DNA from: Nocardia sp. NBC_01327
GTDB taxonomy: Bacteria > Actinomycetota > Actinomycetes > Mycobacteriales > Mycobacteriaceae
Assembly: GCF_035958815.1 (NCBI RefSeq)
Contig: NZ_CP108383.1
Location: 6,634,001-6,698,000 of the forward strand
Length of the DNA stretch: 64,000 nt
Direction: 5' to 3'
Position numbers and translations under genes: made by a program. How positions within the stretch are numbered: position 1 is the first letter of the stretch; each line of letters begins with the position of its first letter. The notes below the pieces were generated by a model. That model was not told the DNA's origin and made no database searches. It worked only from the letters and a program-made list of their open reading frames with translations. Below are positions 1 through 9,413 of this stretch, piece after piece.

Positions 1-498
1 CCGGTCTTCTTCGGCTTCGGCAGCATGCCCATTCGCGATACGGCGGCCGTACTGGCCATGGTCGAGCAGGTGTCCGCCCGGCTCGGCGTGCGCGCGCTGA
101 TGAGCGCGGGCTGGAGCGATCTGGATGCCGCGACCTCGCAGGCCGCGAACCACGTCAAGATCGTCGGGCCGTTCGCCTACGACACCGTCTTTCCCCGGTG
201 CGCGGCCGCGGTCCACCACGGCGGTATCGGCACGCTGTTCGAGAGCCTGCGCGCCGGACTGCCGACCCTGGTGTGCTCGGTATCGTTCGAACAGCCCATG
301 TGGGGCGGTCAGGTCGAACGCCTCGGCCTGGGCGCGCATCTGCCGTTCACGCGACTCACCGCGGCACGCATGGAGCAGGCGCTCGCACCGCTGCTGACGC
401 CCGAACGCCGTACCCGGGTAACCGCATTCGCGAAGACACTGCGCACCGAGGGCACCGTGGCACACGCCGCGGATCTCGTCGAGGCCGCCGCGAAATGA
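1..498 (+). CDS. Glycosyltransferase, MGT/UGT-like (5' end outside window)
   Basis: C-terminal part, about 165 residues, of a glycosyltransferase of the GT1/UGT type; the reading frame is open at base 1. It begins with a VFFGFGSM stretch, the usual beta strand opening the C-terminal Rossmann domain, and at about residues 72-88 has HHGGIGTLFESLRAGLP, the nucleotide-sugar-binding signature with the His-His-Gly-Gly core. Such enzymes glycosylate lipids or secondary metabolites using UDP- or dTDP-sugars in the cytoplasm. The stop overlaps the start of the permease gene by ATGA, so the two are translationally coupled. Family is clear; substrate is unknown. Confidence 0.85.
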   Translation, partial: PVFFGFGSMPIRDTAAVLAMVEQVSARLGVRALMSAGWSDLDAATSQAANHVKIVGPFAYDTVFPRCAAAVHHGGIGTLFESLRAGLPTLVCSVSFEQPMWGGQVERLGLGAHLPFTRLTAARMEQALAPLLTPERRTRVTAFAKTLRTEGTVAHAADLVEAAAK

Positions 499-1253
499 CC
501 GCACCGGTGGTCGCGGACACCCTTGTCATGTTCCGCCGGTGCGCCCGGCGCACGCTGCGCAGTCCGGACACCCTGGTTATTTCGCTGACGATGCCGATCC
601 TGGTCATGCTGCTGTTCACCTACGTCTTCGGCGGCGCGATCGACGTCGGCGGACCGTATCTCAACTATGTGGTGCCAGGAATCATGCTGCTCTGCACGGG
701 ATTCGGCGCCTCCATCACCGCCACCAGCGTCTGCACCGATATGACGAAGGGCAGCGTCGATCGATTCCGCACGCTGCCCATGTTCCGGCAGGCGCTCATG
801 GCCGGGCATGTCACCGAGGGCGTCATTCGCACCATGGCGGCCATCGGTATCGCGGTCATCGTGTCGGTGCTCCTGGGTTATCGCCCGCATGCCGGTCTGG
901 TCGGCTGTGTGGCGGCCGGCGCGGTGATCACCCTGTTCGTACTGGCGATCACCTGGATCGCCGTCGCCCTCGGAATGGCCGTCGACAATCCCGAAGCGGC
1001 CGGCGGGCTGACCTACGCCATCACATTCATCCCCTACGTCAGCAGCGCATTCGTCCGGACGTCCACCATGCCGAGCTGGATGCGCGGGTTCGCCGATCAT
1101 CAGCCCGCGACACCGATCGTGGACACCGTGCGCGGACTGCTGGACGCCAGCGGCGCCGGGCACTGGGTCGCCGCACTCCTGTGGTGTGCGGGATTGGCAG
1201 CGATCGGCTTTGCCAGTGCGGCAACCATTTTCGCTCGATTAGCGCACCACTGA
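495..1253 (+). CDS. ABC-2 type transporter permease (DrrB-like)
   Basis: A 252-residue integral membrane protein with about six hydrophobic segments and the ABC-2 layout (FRRCARRTLRSPDTL lead, then MPILVMLLFTYVFGGAI). It resembles daunorubicin-resistance DrrB-type permeases that export antibiotics or lipids. The ATG at 495 overlaps the upstream glycosyltransferase stop, which fixes the start; upstream in-frame codons lie inside that gene. No ATP-binding partner is in the window; it probably lies before base 1. Coupling to the glycosyltransferase and convergence with the biosynthetic operon suggest export of the product or self-protection (inference). Confidence 0.85.
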   Translation: MTAPVVADTLVMFRRCARRTLRSPDTLVISLTMPILVMLLFTYVFGGAIDVGGPYLNYVVPGIMLLCTGFGASITATSVCTDMTKGSVDRFRTLPMFRQALMAGHVTEGVIRTMAAIGIAVIVSVLLGYRPHAGLVGCVAAGAVITLFVLAITWIAVALGMAVDNPEAAGGLTYAITFIPYVSSAFVRTSTMPSWMRGFADHQPATPIVDTVRGLLDASGAGHWVAALLWCAGLAAIGFASAATIFARLAHH

Positions 1254-1256
1254 GGG

Positions 1257-2204
1257 TCAGCTTCGAGTAGCGACCACCGCCTGGCCGATCAATACCAGGT
1301 ACAGGCTCAGGATGAACAGTACGGCGGGCACCACAGGGTATTGCGCATCGTCCGAACGCCGGAACCGCCACGCCCCCACCGCGGGAATCAGCAGCAGCGC
1401 CAGCGGAATCCAGCCGATCACGACCGCCGCACCGCCGAGGGTCCACGGCTGCACCACCGCAACCTCACACACCACCGCCACCACGGCGAACAGCATCGAC
1501 GCGGCGGCACTCCCGTTCGCGCCCAGCGCATTCGAATACAGGAGTTCACCGGGACGGTTGCTCCGGGAGGTCTTGCGCGCGAACTCGAACTGCAGAAACG
1601 CGCCCGCGAAGACGACCGCCACCAGCGCCGTCCGCCACCGCCCGCCCACCTCACCGGTATCGATGGCCGAGAGCACCGCATAGGCGGTCACCAAGAGCTG
1701 CACCGGATACGTCACCACGAGATTCAGCAGAATATTCGTGCGCACTGACTCCGACAGCCGCTCCAGCCCCCACAGCAGCAGCCCGTACCCGAGCACGGCG
1801 GCAATCATGAGGGCCGACCCGATCGACAACAGCAGACTCGCGGCGATGGCCCCGAAGGCGATGGCCCCCATCGACATACGCAATTCGGCGGCGCTGACCG
1901 CCCCGGTGACCAGCGGCCGGTCCGGATTGTGCACGCGGTCGTACTCGAGATCCTTCTGCTCGTCGACCATGCGCAGATACAGCAGCACAACCGCCACGAT
2001 CGCGATGCGCGCGACCGTCGCGCCGGTCGGATGCCAGGGCGTATCCGGCCGCGATACCAGCGCGGCCGTGCCCTCGAGCGCCAGCACCCACAGCACCCCG
2101 TAGAGCAGATAGTGCGGCTTGTACATCACCCGGGTGAACCGGCCGATCCGCCCGAGGGATACGAAAAGTCCCGGGCGGAACGCGGTTTCGGCGATTCCGG
2201 TCAC
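1257..2204 (-). CDS. UbiA-like membrane prenyl/phosphoribosyl-type transferase
   Basis: A 315-residue polytopic membrane protein with about eight or nine hydrophobic helices. The acidic motif DEQKDLEYD at about residues 81-89, followed by NPDRPL, matches the first Asp-rich motif of the UbiA superfamily; the second (usually DxxxD) is not obvious and FARKTSR lies roughly where it is expected. UbiA proteins transfer an isoprenoid or use a polyprenyl-phosphate acceptor at the membrane. I chose the GTG at 2204 because AGGAG lies 8 nt upstream and GTGA overlaps the nitroreductase stop; a longer version from 2237 is possible. Last gene of the leftward operon. Confidence 0.75.
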   Translation of the reverse strand: MTGIAETAFRPGLFVSLGRIGRFTRVMYKPHYLLYGVLWVLALEGTAALVSRPDTPWHPTGATVARIAIVAVVLLYLRMVDEQKDLEYDRVHNPDRPLVTGAVSAAELRMSMGAIAFGAIAASLLLSIGSALMIAAVLGYGLLLWGLERLSESVRTNILLNLVVTYPVQLLVTAYAVLSAIDTGEVGGRWRTALVAVVFAGAFLQFEFARKTSRSNRPGELLYSNALGANGSAAASMLFAVVAVVCEVAVVQPWTLGGAAVVIGWIPLALLLIPAVGAWRFRRSDDAQYPVVPAVLFILSLYLVLIGQAVVATRS

Positions 2205-2839
2205 GACAGCGGCTCCTGCGGCAGCGGCGCGCCCCACCCGTCCCAGCCGGTGAGTTCGGCTGCGGGTGTGCGGTGGCGAGCCGGTGTGTCCGAGCCGGGC
2301 AGCAGGTGCGCCACCGGTATCAGCGCCACCTGGGTGGCCTCCTCGAACGGAATCCCGAGCACCTCGCCGACTTCGCGTTCATAGGCCAGATGCGCGGTGG
2401 TCATGGTGGAGCCGAGGCCGCGCTCGCGCAGGGCCAGCATGAAGTTCCACACCGCCGGATAGATGGATCCGTAGAAGCTGGCCAGCCGCAGCGGCGTCGG
2501 CTCCGCCGGTGGGCGACCCAGCGCACAGACCAGCACCAGCGCGGGGACCTCGTGCAGATGCTCGGCCAGGTACCGGCCGGAAGCCAAGTCGGCCAGCTGA
2601 TCCGGGCGCGGCGTGCGACCGGAAAGGTTGGCGGCGAAGCCCTTCCGATAGTGCTCCGCGACCCGCTGCTTGAGTTCCGCGTCCTGCACCACCACAAAGC
2701 GCCACGGCTGGCGATTGGTGCCGCTCGGCGCGTGCACCGCGATCTCCAGGCACTCCAGCAGATCCTGTCGCGACACCGGCCGGCTCAGATCCAGCCGCCG
2801 CCGGAAGGCGCGGGTGGTGGTCAGCAGATCGATACCCAT
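2201..2839 (-). CDS. Nitroreductase family flavoprotein
   Basis: A 212-residue protein with nitroreductase-family layout: an N-terminal TTTRAFRRRLDLSRPV segment, the FMN-contact motif HAPSGTNRQPWRFVVV at about residues 36-51, and a central GLGSTMTTAHL segment typical of the C-terminal FMN-binding half. These enzymes use FMN and NAD(P)H to reduce nitro, quinone or enone groups, or oxidise ring systems in natural-product pathways. Its ATG overlaps the AfsA stop by one base (TGATG) and its stop overlaps the next gene, so it belongs to the operon; a redox step on the pathway product is likely. Confidence 0.85.
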   Translation of the reverse strand: MGIDLLTTTRAFRRRLDLSRPVSRQDLLECLEIAVHAPSGTNRQPWRFVVVQDAELKQRVAEHYRKGFAANLSGRTPRPDQLADLASGRYLAEHLHEVPALVLVCALGRPPAEPTPLRLASFYGSIYPAVWNFMLALRERGLGSTMTTAHLAYEREVGEVLGIPFEEATQVALIPVAHLLPGSDTPARHRTPAAELTGWDGWGAPLPQEPLS

Positions 2840-3810
2840 CAGACCGCCTCCGCATCGGACTCCGCTGCGCTGCCGGCGAATTCGAGATCGATGCGCGAGG
2901 CCACCGCACCCTTCTGATGAATCTCGCACCGCACGACGGTGGTGTCGACGCCCGCGTCGGTGATCGTCGCGATGCATTCGGCGGGACGATCGAGCTCCAC
3001 GAAGTGATTGAAAGTGCTTGTCACGCTGACTAATCGACGCAGTTCGGGTTGGATCGCGCCGAGTGCGACCTGCCGGCTCGCCTCGATGAGCAGATTGCCG
3101 GGCACATGATCGAGCTGATGGTCGAACAGAATCGGATGCGTGGTGTCGGCGACCAGGGCGGCACGGGTCACGCCGTCGACCGACTCCGGCGGTCCGATCA
3201 CCACATTGCGCCAGTTCTCCCGGCCGACCAGTGCGGCGGGCGCGCGCTCGCCGATATCGATCGCTCCCTCGAAAGCCCCGAGCCCCAGCTGTTTCCGGAA
3301 GCCACCTCGAATGGCTCCCCACTGCCGCGGGCTGACCCAGGAGAACGAGCCGTCGACCGTGGTCATCGGCACGCCACGACTGCTGATATCGAGTACCAGA
3401 TCCAGGCCCTGCAGCTCCTCACCCCGGTAGTGGGTGCGCAGCGCCCGCACCTGCATCTCCAGATCCGCAGGGGCCGTGCCGATATCCCAGGCCGTGGTGT
3501 CGGCCCCGGTGCCGTTGAAGGTGCGCACCAGGAAGGCGCGGTCGGTGGGCACGCCGTAGAACTCGTGGGTCACCGCGATGGACGCCTGCCGGGCGGCCTC
3601 CATCACCGCCACGAGATCGTGCCGCAGACCCAGCGCACCGGCGTGATCGCCGTAATGGGCGTGCATGCGCGGCAATTGCGCGCCGACGATGAAGGTATCG
3701 GGGGCGACGGCGTCCAGCGAGGTCACGAATACCTCCGACACGGAGTGCCGGTGCGCCAGCGTGCGGGGAATGGTGCGGACGTGCGTGGCCGTCATGGCTT
3801 GAATGTGCAT
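2839..3810 (-). CDS. AfsA-type hotdog protein (gamma-butyrolactone synthase family)
   Basis: A 323-residue homologue of AfsA/ScbA proteins, which condense a beta-ketoacyl-ACP with dihydroxyacetone phosphate at the first step of A-factor-type butyrolactone synthesis. The opening (RTLAHRHSVSEVFVT, then DTFIVGAQLPRMHAHYGDH) is the AfsA signature, and a second copy occurs near DHQLDHVPGNLLIEASRQV, giving two hotdog repeats. The start at 3810 overlaps the upstream stop (ATGA); a longer in-frame version would lie inside that gene. No butyrolactone receptor TetR gene lies in the operon, so the product may be a metabolite rather than a signal (inference). Confidence 0.88.
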   Translation of the reverse strand: MHIQAMTATHVRTIPRTLAHRHSVSEVFVTSLDAVAPDTFIVGAQLPRMHAHYGDHAGALGLRHDLVAVMEAARQASIAVTHEFYGVPTDRAFLVRTFNGTGADTTAWDIGTAPADLEMQVRALRTHYRGEELQGLDLVLDISSRGVPMTTVDGSFSWVSPRQWGAIRGGFRKQLGLGAFEGAIDIGERAPAALVGRENWRNVVIGPPESVDGVTRAALVADTTHPILFDHQLDHVPGNLLIEASRQVALGAIQPELRRLVSVTSTFNHFVELDRPAECIATITDAGVDTTVVRCEIHQKGAVASRIDLEFAGSAAESDAEAV

Positions 3811-4709
3811 CAGGGTCGACCTTCCAACCAGTCTTTCGCGCCGATGGGCCGCAGTGTCTGCGACTGCGACCCGACGCGCATGGGAAATACGTAGGAACCG
3901 AGCACGATTGCCGACCAGGCATCCAGCTCGCGGCCGGAGGCCATGGCGGCCGCCAGCAGCTCGGCGCATTCCGCATCGGATTCCGGTGCCACGGAACCGA
4001 GTTCGGTGTACAGCCGGGCGAAGGCGGCATCCCGATCGAAGCTGCGCTCGGGCACCCCGGCGTACAGCTCACTCGCGAGTTCGGCCGCGGCGGCGGACCG
4101 GTCGATGCCGGTGACCGCCTGGGTGAGCACCTGCGCCCTGGTCCGCTCGTCGAAGTAGATGGCGAGCTCGCGCAGCACATCGGCCGGATCATCGGGCGAA
4201 TGCACAAGATTCAGCAGATAGTTGTGCCGCCCGAGCAGATACCGCAGATCACCCGGACGACGTTTGCGGGGATCGGTGGCGCCCTTCGCCTCCGCCAACC
4301 GGACCGGCACCGGCAGGTCGCCGTCCGCGCCGTGCACGACCAGTAGGAGCACATCGGAAATACCCACCAGCAGATCGGCCAGGCGACGCCGCTCCGGTGA
4401 GGCGATATTCCACGCGAAGTACCACAGCGCACGCGCCAGATGCCGGTCCACCACCACACGGTGGGCCGAGACCACCCGGAACCCATTGCCGGACAACCAT
4501 TCCAGCGTCGACTCGACCGCCCGGGCGACAATGGCGTCGGGCTTGAGCAGCAGCAGTGAGTGCTCCCGGGCGAAGGTGGTGGCATCGAGGCCGAGGCGCT
4601 CGAGCTGATCGACCGTCTCCAGCACATAGGTGTCGCCCAGATAGGCGTCGACCTTCGCCTCGGACGGCGTCAGCTCCGAAAGCAGCTTGCGCACCGGATC
4701 TTCGGTCAT
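3810..4709 (-). CDS. Nucleoside-diphosphate-kinase-like domain protein
   Basis: A 299-residue protein whose central part resembles NDK: HSLLLLKPDAIVAR (about residues 50-63) matches the first NDK strand with its KPD motif, and NYLLNLVHSPDDPADVLREL matches the region around the active-site His of the NVIHGSDS motif. It is twice the length of housekeeping NDK, with an extra C-terminal domain of about 110 residues that I do not recognise. Phosphoryl transfer, or a re-purposed NDK fold, is plausible. It is coupled at both ends to the reductase and AfsA genes by ATGA overlaps. Confidence 0.7.
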   Translation of the reverse strand: MTEDPVRKLLSELTPSEAKVDAYLGDTYVLETVDQLERLGLDATTFAREHSLLLLKPDAIVARAVESTLEWLSGNGFRVVSAHRVVVDRHLARALWYFAWNIASPERRRLADLLVGISDVLLLVVHGADGDLPVPVRLAEAKGATDPRKRRPGDLRYLLGRHNYLLNLVHSPDDPADVLRELAIYFDERTRAQVLTQAVTGIDRSAAAAELASELYAGVPERSFDRDAAFARLYTELGSVAPESDAECAELLAAAMASGRELDAWSAIVLGSYVFPMRVGSQSQTLRPIGAKDWLEGRP

Positions 4710-5794
4710 ACCGCACCGCCGATCGTGGTGCGCGCCAGCATGTCCTCGATCGACGGCAGCGGGGTGCCGAGGTAGCCCGATTCCAGGCAGTGATCCAGAA
4801 GCACGCGCAGGTACTCCTTGCCGGTGGGCGGCGAGGGCCGGCCGAGCACCTCGTCCGCGACCGTGGTCTCGAAGTGCAGGCGGCGCTTGAAGTAACTGGT
4901 GTAGAGGGTGCCGATGCGCAGGTAGTACTCGCGCTCGATCGCGTCGAGATCCTCGGGCCGGAAGGTCGTCTCCGGTACGAAGGTGGCCACCTCGAAGGAC
5001 GGATACTCCGCGAGCACATCGGAGACCTCCCGCAGCGACAGGGTGTCGCGGCCCACCGCGTGCAGGGTGCGACCGGCGGCGGACTCGAAATCGACTGCGG
5101 CGGCGGTGATCACCTCCGCCACGTGATCGACGGGTGCGAGCGAGAGCGTCGCATCGTAGCGGCCGGGCAGGGTGCGCAGTTTGCCCTCGACCATGAGCTT
5201 GACGACGGTGTAGAGGTTCTTGTACTCGCGAATCGCACCGGTGACGACCTCACCGGTGACAATCCCCGGCCGCACGATCGTCCAGCGCAGGCCCCGCTCC
5301 CCCGCCGTCCGCACCAGCTGCTCGGCGCGAAACTTGCTCTCCTCGTAGCCGTTTCCGAAGGACTGACCGGGGGCCGCCGCACCCTCGTCGATCGCGCCGC
5401 CGCGCAGACCGCACACATACGCGGTGCTGACATGCACGAGCGGTACGCCCCACTCCAGCGCGAGCTCGACAGCGTGCGCGGTGCCGCGCACATTCAGCTC
5501 CTCGTAGGCGTCGGGCGTGGCGTCGAAGGCGGTGGTCGCGGCCGAGTGCACGATCAGGTCCACCCGACCGGCGAGTTCGGCCGCATCCTCCGGCGAGAGC
5601 CCGAAGCGCGATGCGCGGATATCGCCGGCCACCTGACGCTCGGCTGCCACCGGTGTGCCGTCATTGCGCGTGATCTCCGAATTGCTGTGCACCACAGCGG
5701 CTACCGGTCGCCCGGCTGCCGTCAACCGGGCCACCACCTCGGCCCCGACCAGACCGCTCGCGCCGGTCACCAGCACCAGATCACGGGTACTCAT
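4706..5794 (-). CDS. NAD(P)-dependent epimerase / thioester-reductase-like SDR
   Basis: A 362-residue extended SDR. VTGASGLVGAEV near residue 10 is the dinucleotide-binding GxxGxxG motif, and GNGYEESKFRAEQL carries the catalytic YxxxK; HVSTAYVCG supplies the active-site Ser/Thr. The layout is close to the C-terminal reductase domains (NAD_binding_4) that release acyl chains from carrier proteins as aldehydes or alcohols. Position next to a free-standing ACP and an acyl-AMP ligase favours reductive acyl release, but a sugar or ketone substrate cannot be excluded. The ATG at 5794 overlaps the ACP stop. Confidence 0.8.
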   Translation of the reverse strand: MSTRDLVLVTGASGLVGAEVVARLTAAGRPVAAVVHSNSEITRNDGTPVAAERQVAGDIRASRFGLSPEDAAELAGRVDLIVHSAATTAFDATPDAYEELNVRGTAHAVELALEWGVPLVHVSTAYVCGLRGGAIDEGAAAPGQSFGNGYEESKFRAEQLVRTAGERGLRWTIVRPGIVTGEVVTGAIREYKNLYTVVKLMVEGKLRTLPGRYDATLSLAPVDHVAEVITAAAVDFESAAGRTLHAVGRDTLSLREVSDVLAEYPSFEVATFVPETTFRPEDLDAIEREYYLRIGTLYTSYFKRRLHFETTVADEVLGRPSPPTGKEYLRVLLDHCLESGYLGTPLPSIEDMLARTTIGGAV

Positions 5795-6042
5795 GCGGCC
5801 TCCGTCCGGGCCACCAGGTCGATGACCTGGCCCACGCGCAGGACGCCCATCAGATCTTCCGGCCGGTACCTGGGCAATCCGAAGGACCGCTCCAGCACCA
5901 CGGTCAGTTCCATCAGACGGAGCGAGTCGTAGCCGAGATCCTCGATGAGGCGCTGGGTGTCGGCGAACTCGGCGGGCGGTTGCGGCGCCATGGCGGCGAC
6001 GATGTCGCGGATGCGTGCGGCGACAGCGGGTTCGGCGGTCAT
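5791..6042 (-). CDS. Free-standing acyl carrier protein
   Basis: An 83-residue acyl carrier protein. Ser40 in GYDSLRLMEL is the 4'-phosphopantetheine attachment site, with the following LxxMEL helix II that contacts partner enzymes. It lies directly after the acyl-AMP ligase gene with an ATGA overlap, the classical pairing in which a FAAL adenylates a fatty acid and loads it onto the ACP arm. An acyl-ACP would then be the natural substrate for the AfsA protein and reductase encoded downstream. Confidence 0.92.
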   Translation of the reverse strand: MTAEPAVAARIRDIVAAMAPQPPAEFADTQRLIEDLGYDSLRLMELTVVLERSFGLPRYRPEDLMGVLRVGQVIDLVARTEAA

Positions 6043-9000
6043 GAGTGCTCGCTTTCGCGTAGATGCGGCTGGTGTCCACCGCTGGCCAGCAGGTCGCGGG
6101 TCTCGTCCAGGGGCAGATCGGTATTCAGATAGCCCGCGATGCGCAGCCAGTCGTAGCCGATGGCGAGAGTGCGCTGCCATTGCTCGCGGGAGTCGAACGA
6201 GGCCGGGAAACCGCTGGCGGAATCGGGTTCTCCGGCAATGCGGCGCACCAGGGCGACGAAGTCGTCGAGTGTGGCCAAGCCGTCGAGCGGATCGCCCTCG
6301 GTGCGCATGATGTCCGAGAAGCGCACCCGCCGAGCCGATTCCAGCTGGGTCAGCAGATCCTCGCGCTGCGCCGCATGGGCGGGCAGGAGGCGACGCACCG
6401 TCTCGATCGGGGCGACGTCGGCGGGCAGGGGATGAATACCGAAGGCGGACAGCACCACTCGCACGCTCATGGCGATGAGACGATGCGCGGCGATATCGGC
6501 GACCGCGCCCTGTGCGCCCTTGATCGCGCCCACCAGGTCCTCCCTGGCGTTTTCCAGCACCACGTTGGACCACACCAGGTTCAGGCCGCATTCGGTGAAT
6601 CGGGTCGCGGACAGCGGTACCAGCGTGGCGATCCCGCTCTCGCGCGCCGCACCCGTCTGCCCCAGCGCGGGTGCGAGCGCGCTCGGCACCGGGGTGTAGG
6701 GGCGCACCGGCTTGCACATGGCCAGGGCGGGCTCGAGGACCTCCGCACCGCGCCACTGCAGGCCGACCAGGCCGAGGTGAACGAATTCGGCCAGAGCGCC
6801 GCCGATCTCGTGCGGCGAGCGGGCGAGCACATCGCGCACCGAATGCCGGAAGACCACCGAGCGCCAGGCGCGGGCGGCCGCATCGGAGAGCACGAAGACC
6901 TCCCGGTCACCGCGCAGGACATGGAGGCGTCCACCGATGGACCAGGTGGTCACGCCGGAACTGCGCGTGAACAGGATGCGATGCGGGTCATCGGCGACGT
7001 CGACGCCGAGCGCGGACGCCAACCGCAGCAGCTCGTCCCAGCGGGCCTGCTCCTGCGGGCCGATCGCCGGCCACGCTCCCGGATCAGCGATCCCGCGATA
7101 CCGATCCACCAGTTCGCCGGAACCGATTCGATCGAGTTGTTCGGGCAGCCATTTGGTCTCGATATAGCTCTCACCGTGGCGCGCCGCCCAGCCCTTCATG
7201 GCCTGCTGCAGGCCGTCGCACGCCCATTCGACGGCCTCGGCCTGCGATCCGAAGGCCCGCAGGGCTATCGAGAAGCGCAGTGCCTGCACCGCGCGTGCGG
7301 TCCACCAGGCCGCCGCCACCGCGGTGAAGTCGGGGTAGGAAATCAGCGCGCGCAGTGCCTCGAGATCAACCGCCCCCGCCCGCAAAACCGTGCCCCGCAG
7401 GAATCGCTGGCATCGATTGAGCAGATCCTCGCTCGGCGTCGCCGCGACCTGTTCCAGCTGCCGCCGCAGCTGCGCGACCGACCGTGTGCGCACCTCCACG
7501 CGCCGACCGTCGAGGAACAGCACGGTCGGCAGTGTCGGCATCTCCTCCTCGCCCGGGGCGACCACGAGGAAATCGATATCGGACCCGACATTGCCGAAGC
7601 CCTCGGCGAGCGAGCCCTCGAACAGCACCGCCGCCTCGTCCGGCACCGCGACCAGGTCGAGCGCAGATTCCAGCAGCTGCCGCACCCGGTGCTCCGGCAG
7701 GCCGAGCTCGGTAGCCGGTGCGGCCTCGGCATCGTGCAGCACCGCACCGGCGAGCGCGCCGTCCCGCAGCAGCTGCCACATGTGCCGGCGGCGCGGCTTT
7801 CCGCTGGAGGTACGGCGGATCAGTCCGCGCGGGCCGGTGACGATATGCACGGTCTGCGCGGGACCGAGGTGCCCGCGAATAATCTTGTGGGCCTCCGCGA
7901 TCCAGTCCCCCGCCGCGGTTTCGGCGAACAGCGCGATGCCCTGCTCCCCCGCGGTGCTGATACCGACGGCGGCGAGCTTGCCCTTGGTCAGCCCCGTCTC
8001 CTGGGCGACGCGGGATTCGATGTCCTCCATGAAGACCGAGCGGCCGCGCACCTTGAGACTGGAGCCCATGCGCCCGAGGACGAAAACCTGGTCGCGGTAG
8101 CGGAATCCGGCGTCCCCGGAGTAGAGCTTGCCGTCGGTGATGTGCGTCGAGGAACCCGCACCCGGTGCGCCGGAGTACCCCAGCGCCACCGATCCGCCGG
8201 TCACGACCATTTCGCCGAGTACACCGTCGGGCAGTTCACGGCCCTCGTCATCGACGACCGTGACCGCCGATTCGGGGGTCGAGTACCCGAGGCCGGTGAT
8301 CCAGCCCGCCCCGAAAACGCGGTGCGTATCGTCGAGCAGCGCCTCCTCCAGGATCGGGACCGGTTCTCCGAAACGAAGATTCGGATTGTCGACCCGCAGC
8401 GCGGTGATCGGGCTGCGGGTGTGCGAGGAGGTCACCATGAGCGTGGCCTCGGCGAGACCGTATGCCAGGGTGTACGACCCCATCGAAAAGCCGCGCGGGC
8501 CGGTGAGATTCGCGAAGGACTGCAGGTCCGATACCTCGACCGGTTCGGAACCGATGGCCAGCGTGCGCCAGCCGGACAGGTCCAGATCGGCGATCTCCTC
8601 GGGCCGGACCCGGTGTGCCACATAGCCGAGCGCGAAGGACGGCGACGGCGAGTGCTGCGCATGGGCCATGGCGCGCAGCCAGCGCGCGGGATCACGCACG
8701 AACTGATCGGGACGCATGAGGTAGAGATCGCCCTGATTGGTCACCGTGGTGAGGAAGGCGCCCACCAGACCCATATCGTGATAGAGCGGCAGCCACGACA
8801 CCAGTGCCTCACCGGGCCGCCAATCGATGAGCCGGGAGATCATCGCGATATTGTTCGCCAGGTTGCGCCAGCTCACCCGGACGCCGCGGGGCGTCCCGGT
8901 GGAGCCGGAGGTGAACTGCAGCAGCGAAACCTCCGCCGGGACACCGAATTCCCGAGTGCCGGAGGCCGGTTCGAGCTGCTTCGGGTCGATCACCAGCGGC

Positions 9001-9413
9001 TCGTCGGTGCGGCCTGCTTCGATCGCCGCACGCCGTACGAACTGCTCGAATTCCGGGGAGGTCACCACCAGCCGCGGTGTGGCCTGCTGCAGAATGCCCG
9101 CGATGTGGGCGACGATCTCGTCCAGATCGCCGAACATGGGCGGCGCGACCGGGGTGAAGACGCCACCGCACGCCCACACAGCGTAAAACGCTGCCACGCA
9201 GGGGAATCCGGTCGGCATGATGACGCAGGCGCCGTCACCGCTGCCCAGCCCGTGCGCGCGCATGAGCGCGGCGATCGACCAGGTCTGGTCGGCCAGTTCG
9301 CGATAACTGCGGAACTCCCAGCCGTCGGCCTCGTCGGCCAGGTGGATTCCGGTCGATTCGGACGGGTCCGCGAGCCAGTCCCGCACCGCCGCACTATCTT
9401 CAGTGAGTTTCAT
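6039..9413 (-). CDS. Fatty-acyl-AMP ligase fused to a nucleotidyltransferase domain
   Basis: A 1124-residue multidomain protein. Residues about 1-570 are an AMP-binding enzyme of the FAAL/FadD type: LLQFTSGSTGTPRGV (P-loop), SWLPLYHDMGLVG, and an LGRMGSSLKVRGR hinge. About residues 600-640 carry VLFEGSLAEGFG and SDIDFLVV, the GS...SDIDF signature of a pol-beta-type nucleotidyltransferase. The last 450 residues are not recognised except for a stretch near 820-890 that faintly resembles PqqD-like peptide-chaperone domains. AAGGAG lies 9 nt before the ATG at 9413. The gene overlaps the upstream gene by 14 nt. The FAAL-NTase fusion is unfamiliar to me; the NTase may nucleotidylate or sense the acyl product. 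Confidence 0.85.
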   Translation of the reverse strand: MKLTEDSAAVRDWLADPSESTGIHLADEADGWEFRSYRELADQTWSIAALMRAHGLGSGDGACVIMPTGFPCVAAFYAVWACGGVFTPVAPPMFGDLDEIVAHIAGILQQATPRLVVTSPEFEQFVRRAAIEAGRTDEPLVIDPKQLEPASGTREFGVPAEVSLLQFTSGSTGTPRGVRVSWRNLANNIAMISRLIDWRPGEALVSWLPLYHDMGLVGAFLTTVTNQGDLYLMRPDQFVRDPARWLRAMAHAQHSPSPSFALGYVAHRVRPEEIADLDLSGWRTLAIGSEPVEVSDLQSFANLTGPRGFSMGSYTLAYGLAEATLMVTSSHTRSPITALRVDNPNLRFGEPVPILEEALLDDTHRVFGAGWITGLGYSTPESAVTVVDDEGRELPDGVLGEMVVTGGSVALGYSGAPGAGSSTHITDGKLYSGDAGFRYRDQVFVLGRMGSSLKVRGRSVFMEDIESRVAQETGLTKGKLAAVGISTAGEQGIALFAETAAGDWIAEAHKIIRGHLGPAQTVHIVTGPRGLIRRTSSGKPRRRHMWQLLRDGALAGAVLHDAEAAPATELGLPEHRVRQLLESALDLVAVPDEAAVLFEGSLAEGFGNVGSDIDFLVVAPGEEEMPTLPTVLFLDGRRVEVRTRSVAQLRRQLEQVAATPSEDLLNRCQRFLRGTVLRAGAVDLEALRALISYPDFTAVAAAWWTARAVQALRFSIALRAFGSQAEAVEWACDGLQQAMKGWAARHGESYIETKWLPEQLDRIGSGELVDRYRGIADPGAWPAIGPQEQARWDELLRLASALGVDVADDPHRILFTRSSGVTTWSIGGRLHVLRGDREVFVLSDAAARAWRSVVFRHSVRDVLARSPHEIGGALAEFVHLGLVGLQWRGAEVLEPALAMCKPVRPYTPVPSALAPALGQTGAARESGIATLVPLSATRFTECGLNLVWSNVVLENAREDLVGAIKGAQGAVADIAAHRLIAMSVRVVLSAFGIHPLPADVAPIETVRRLLPAHAAQREDLLTQLESARRVRFSDIMRTEGDPLDGLATLDDFVALVRRIAGEPDSASGFPASFDSREQWQRTLAIGYDWLRIAGYLNTDLPLDETRDLLASGGHQPHLRESEHS

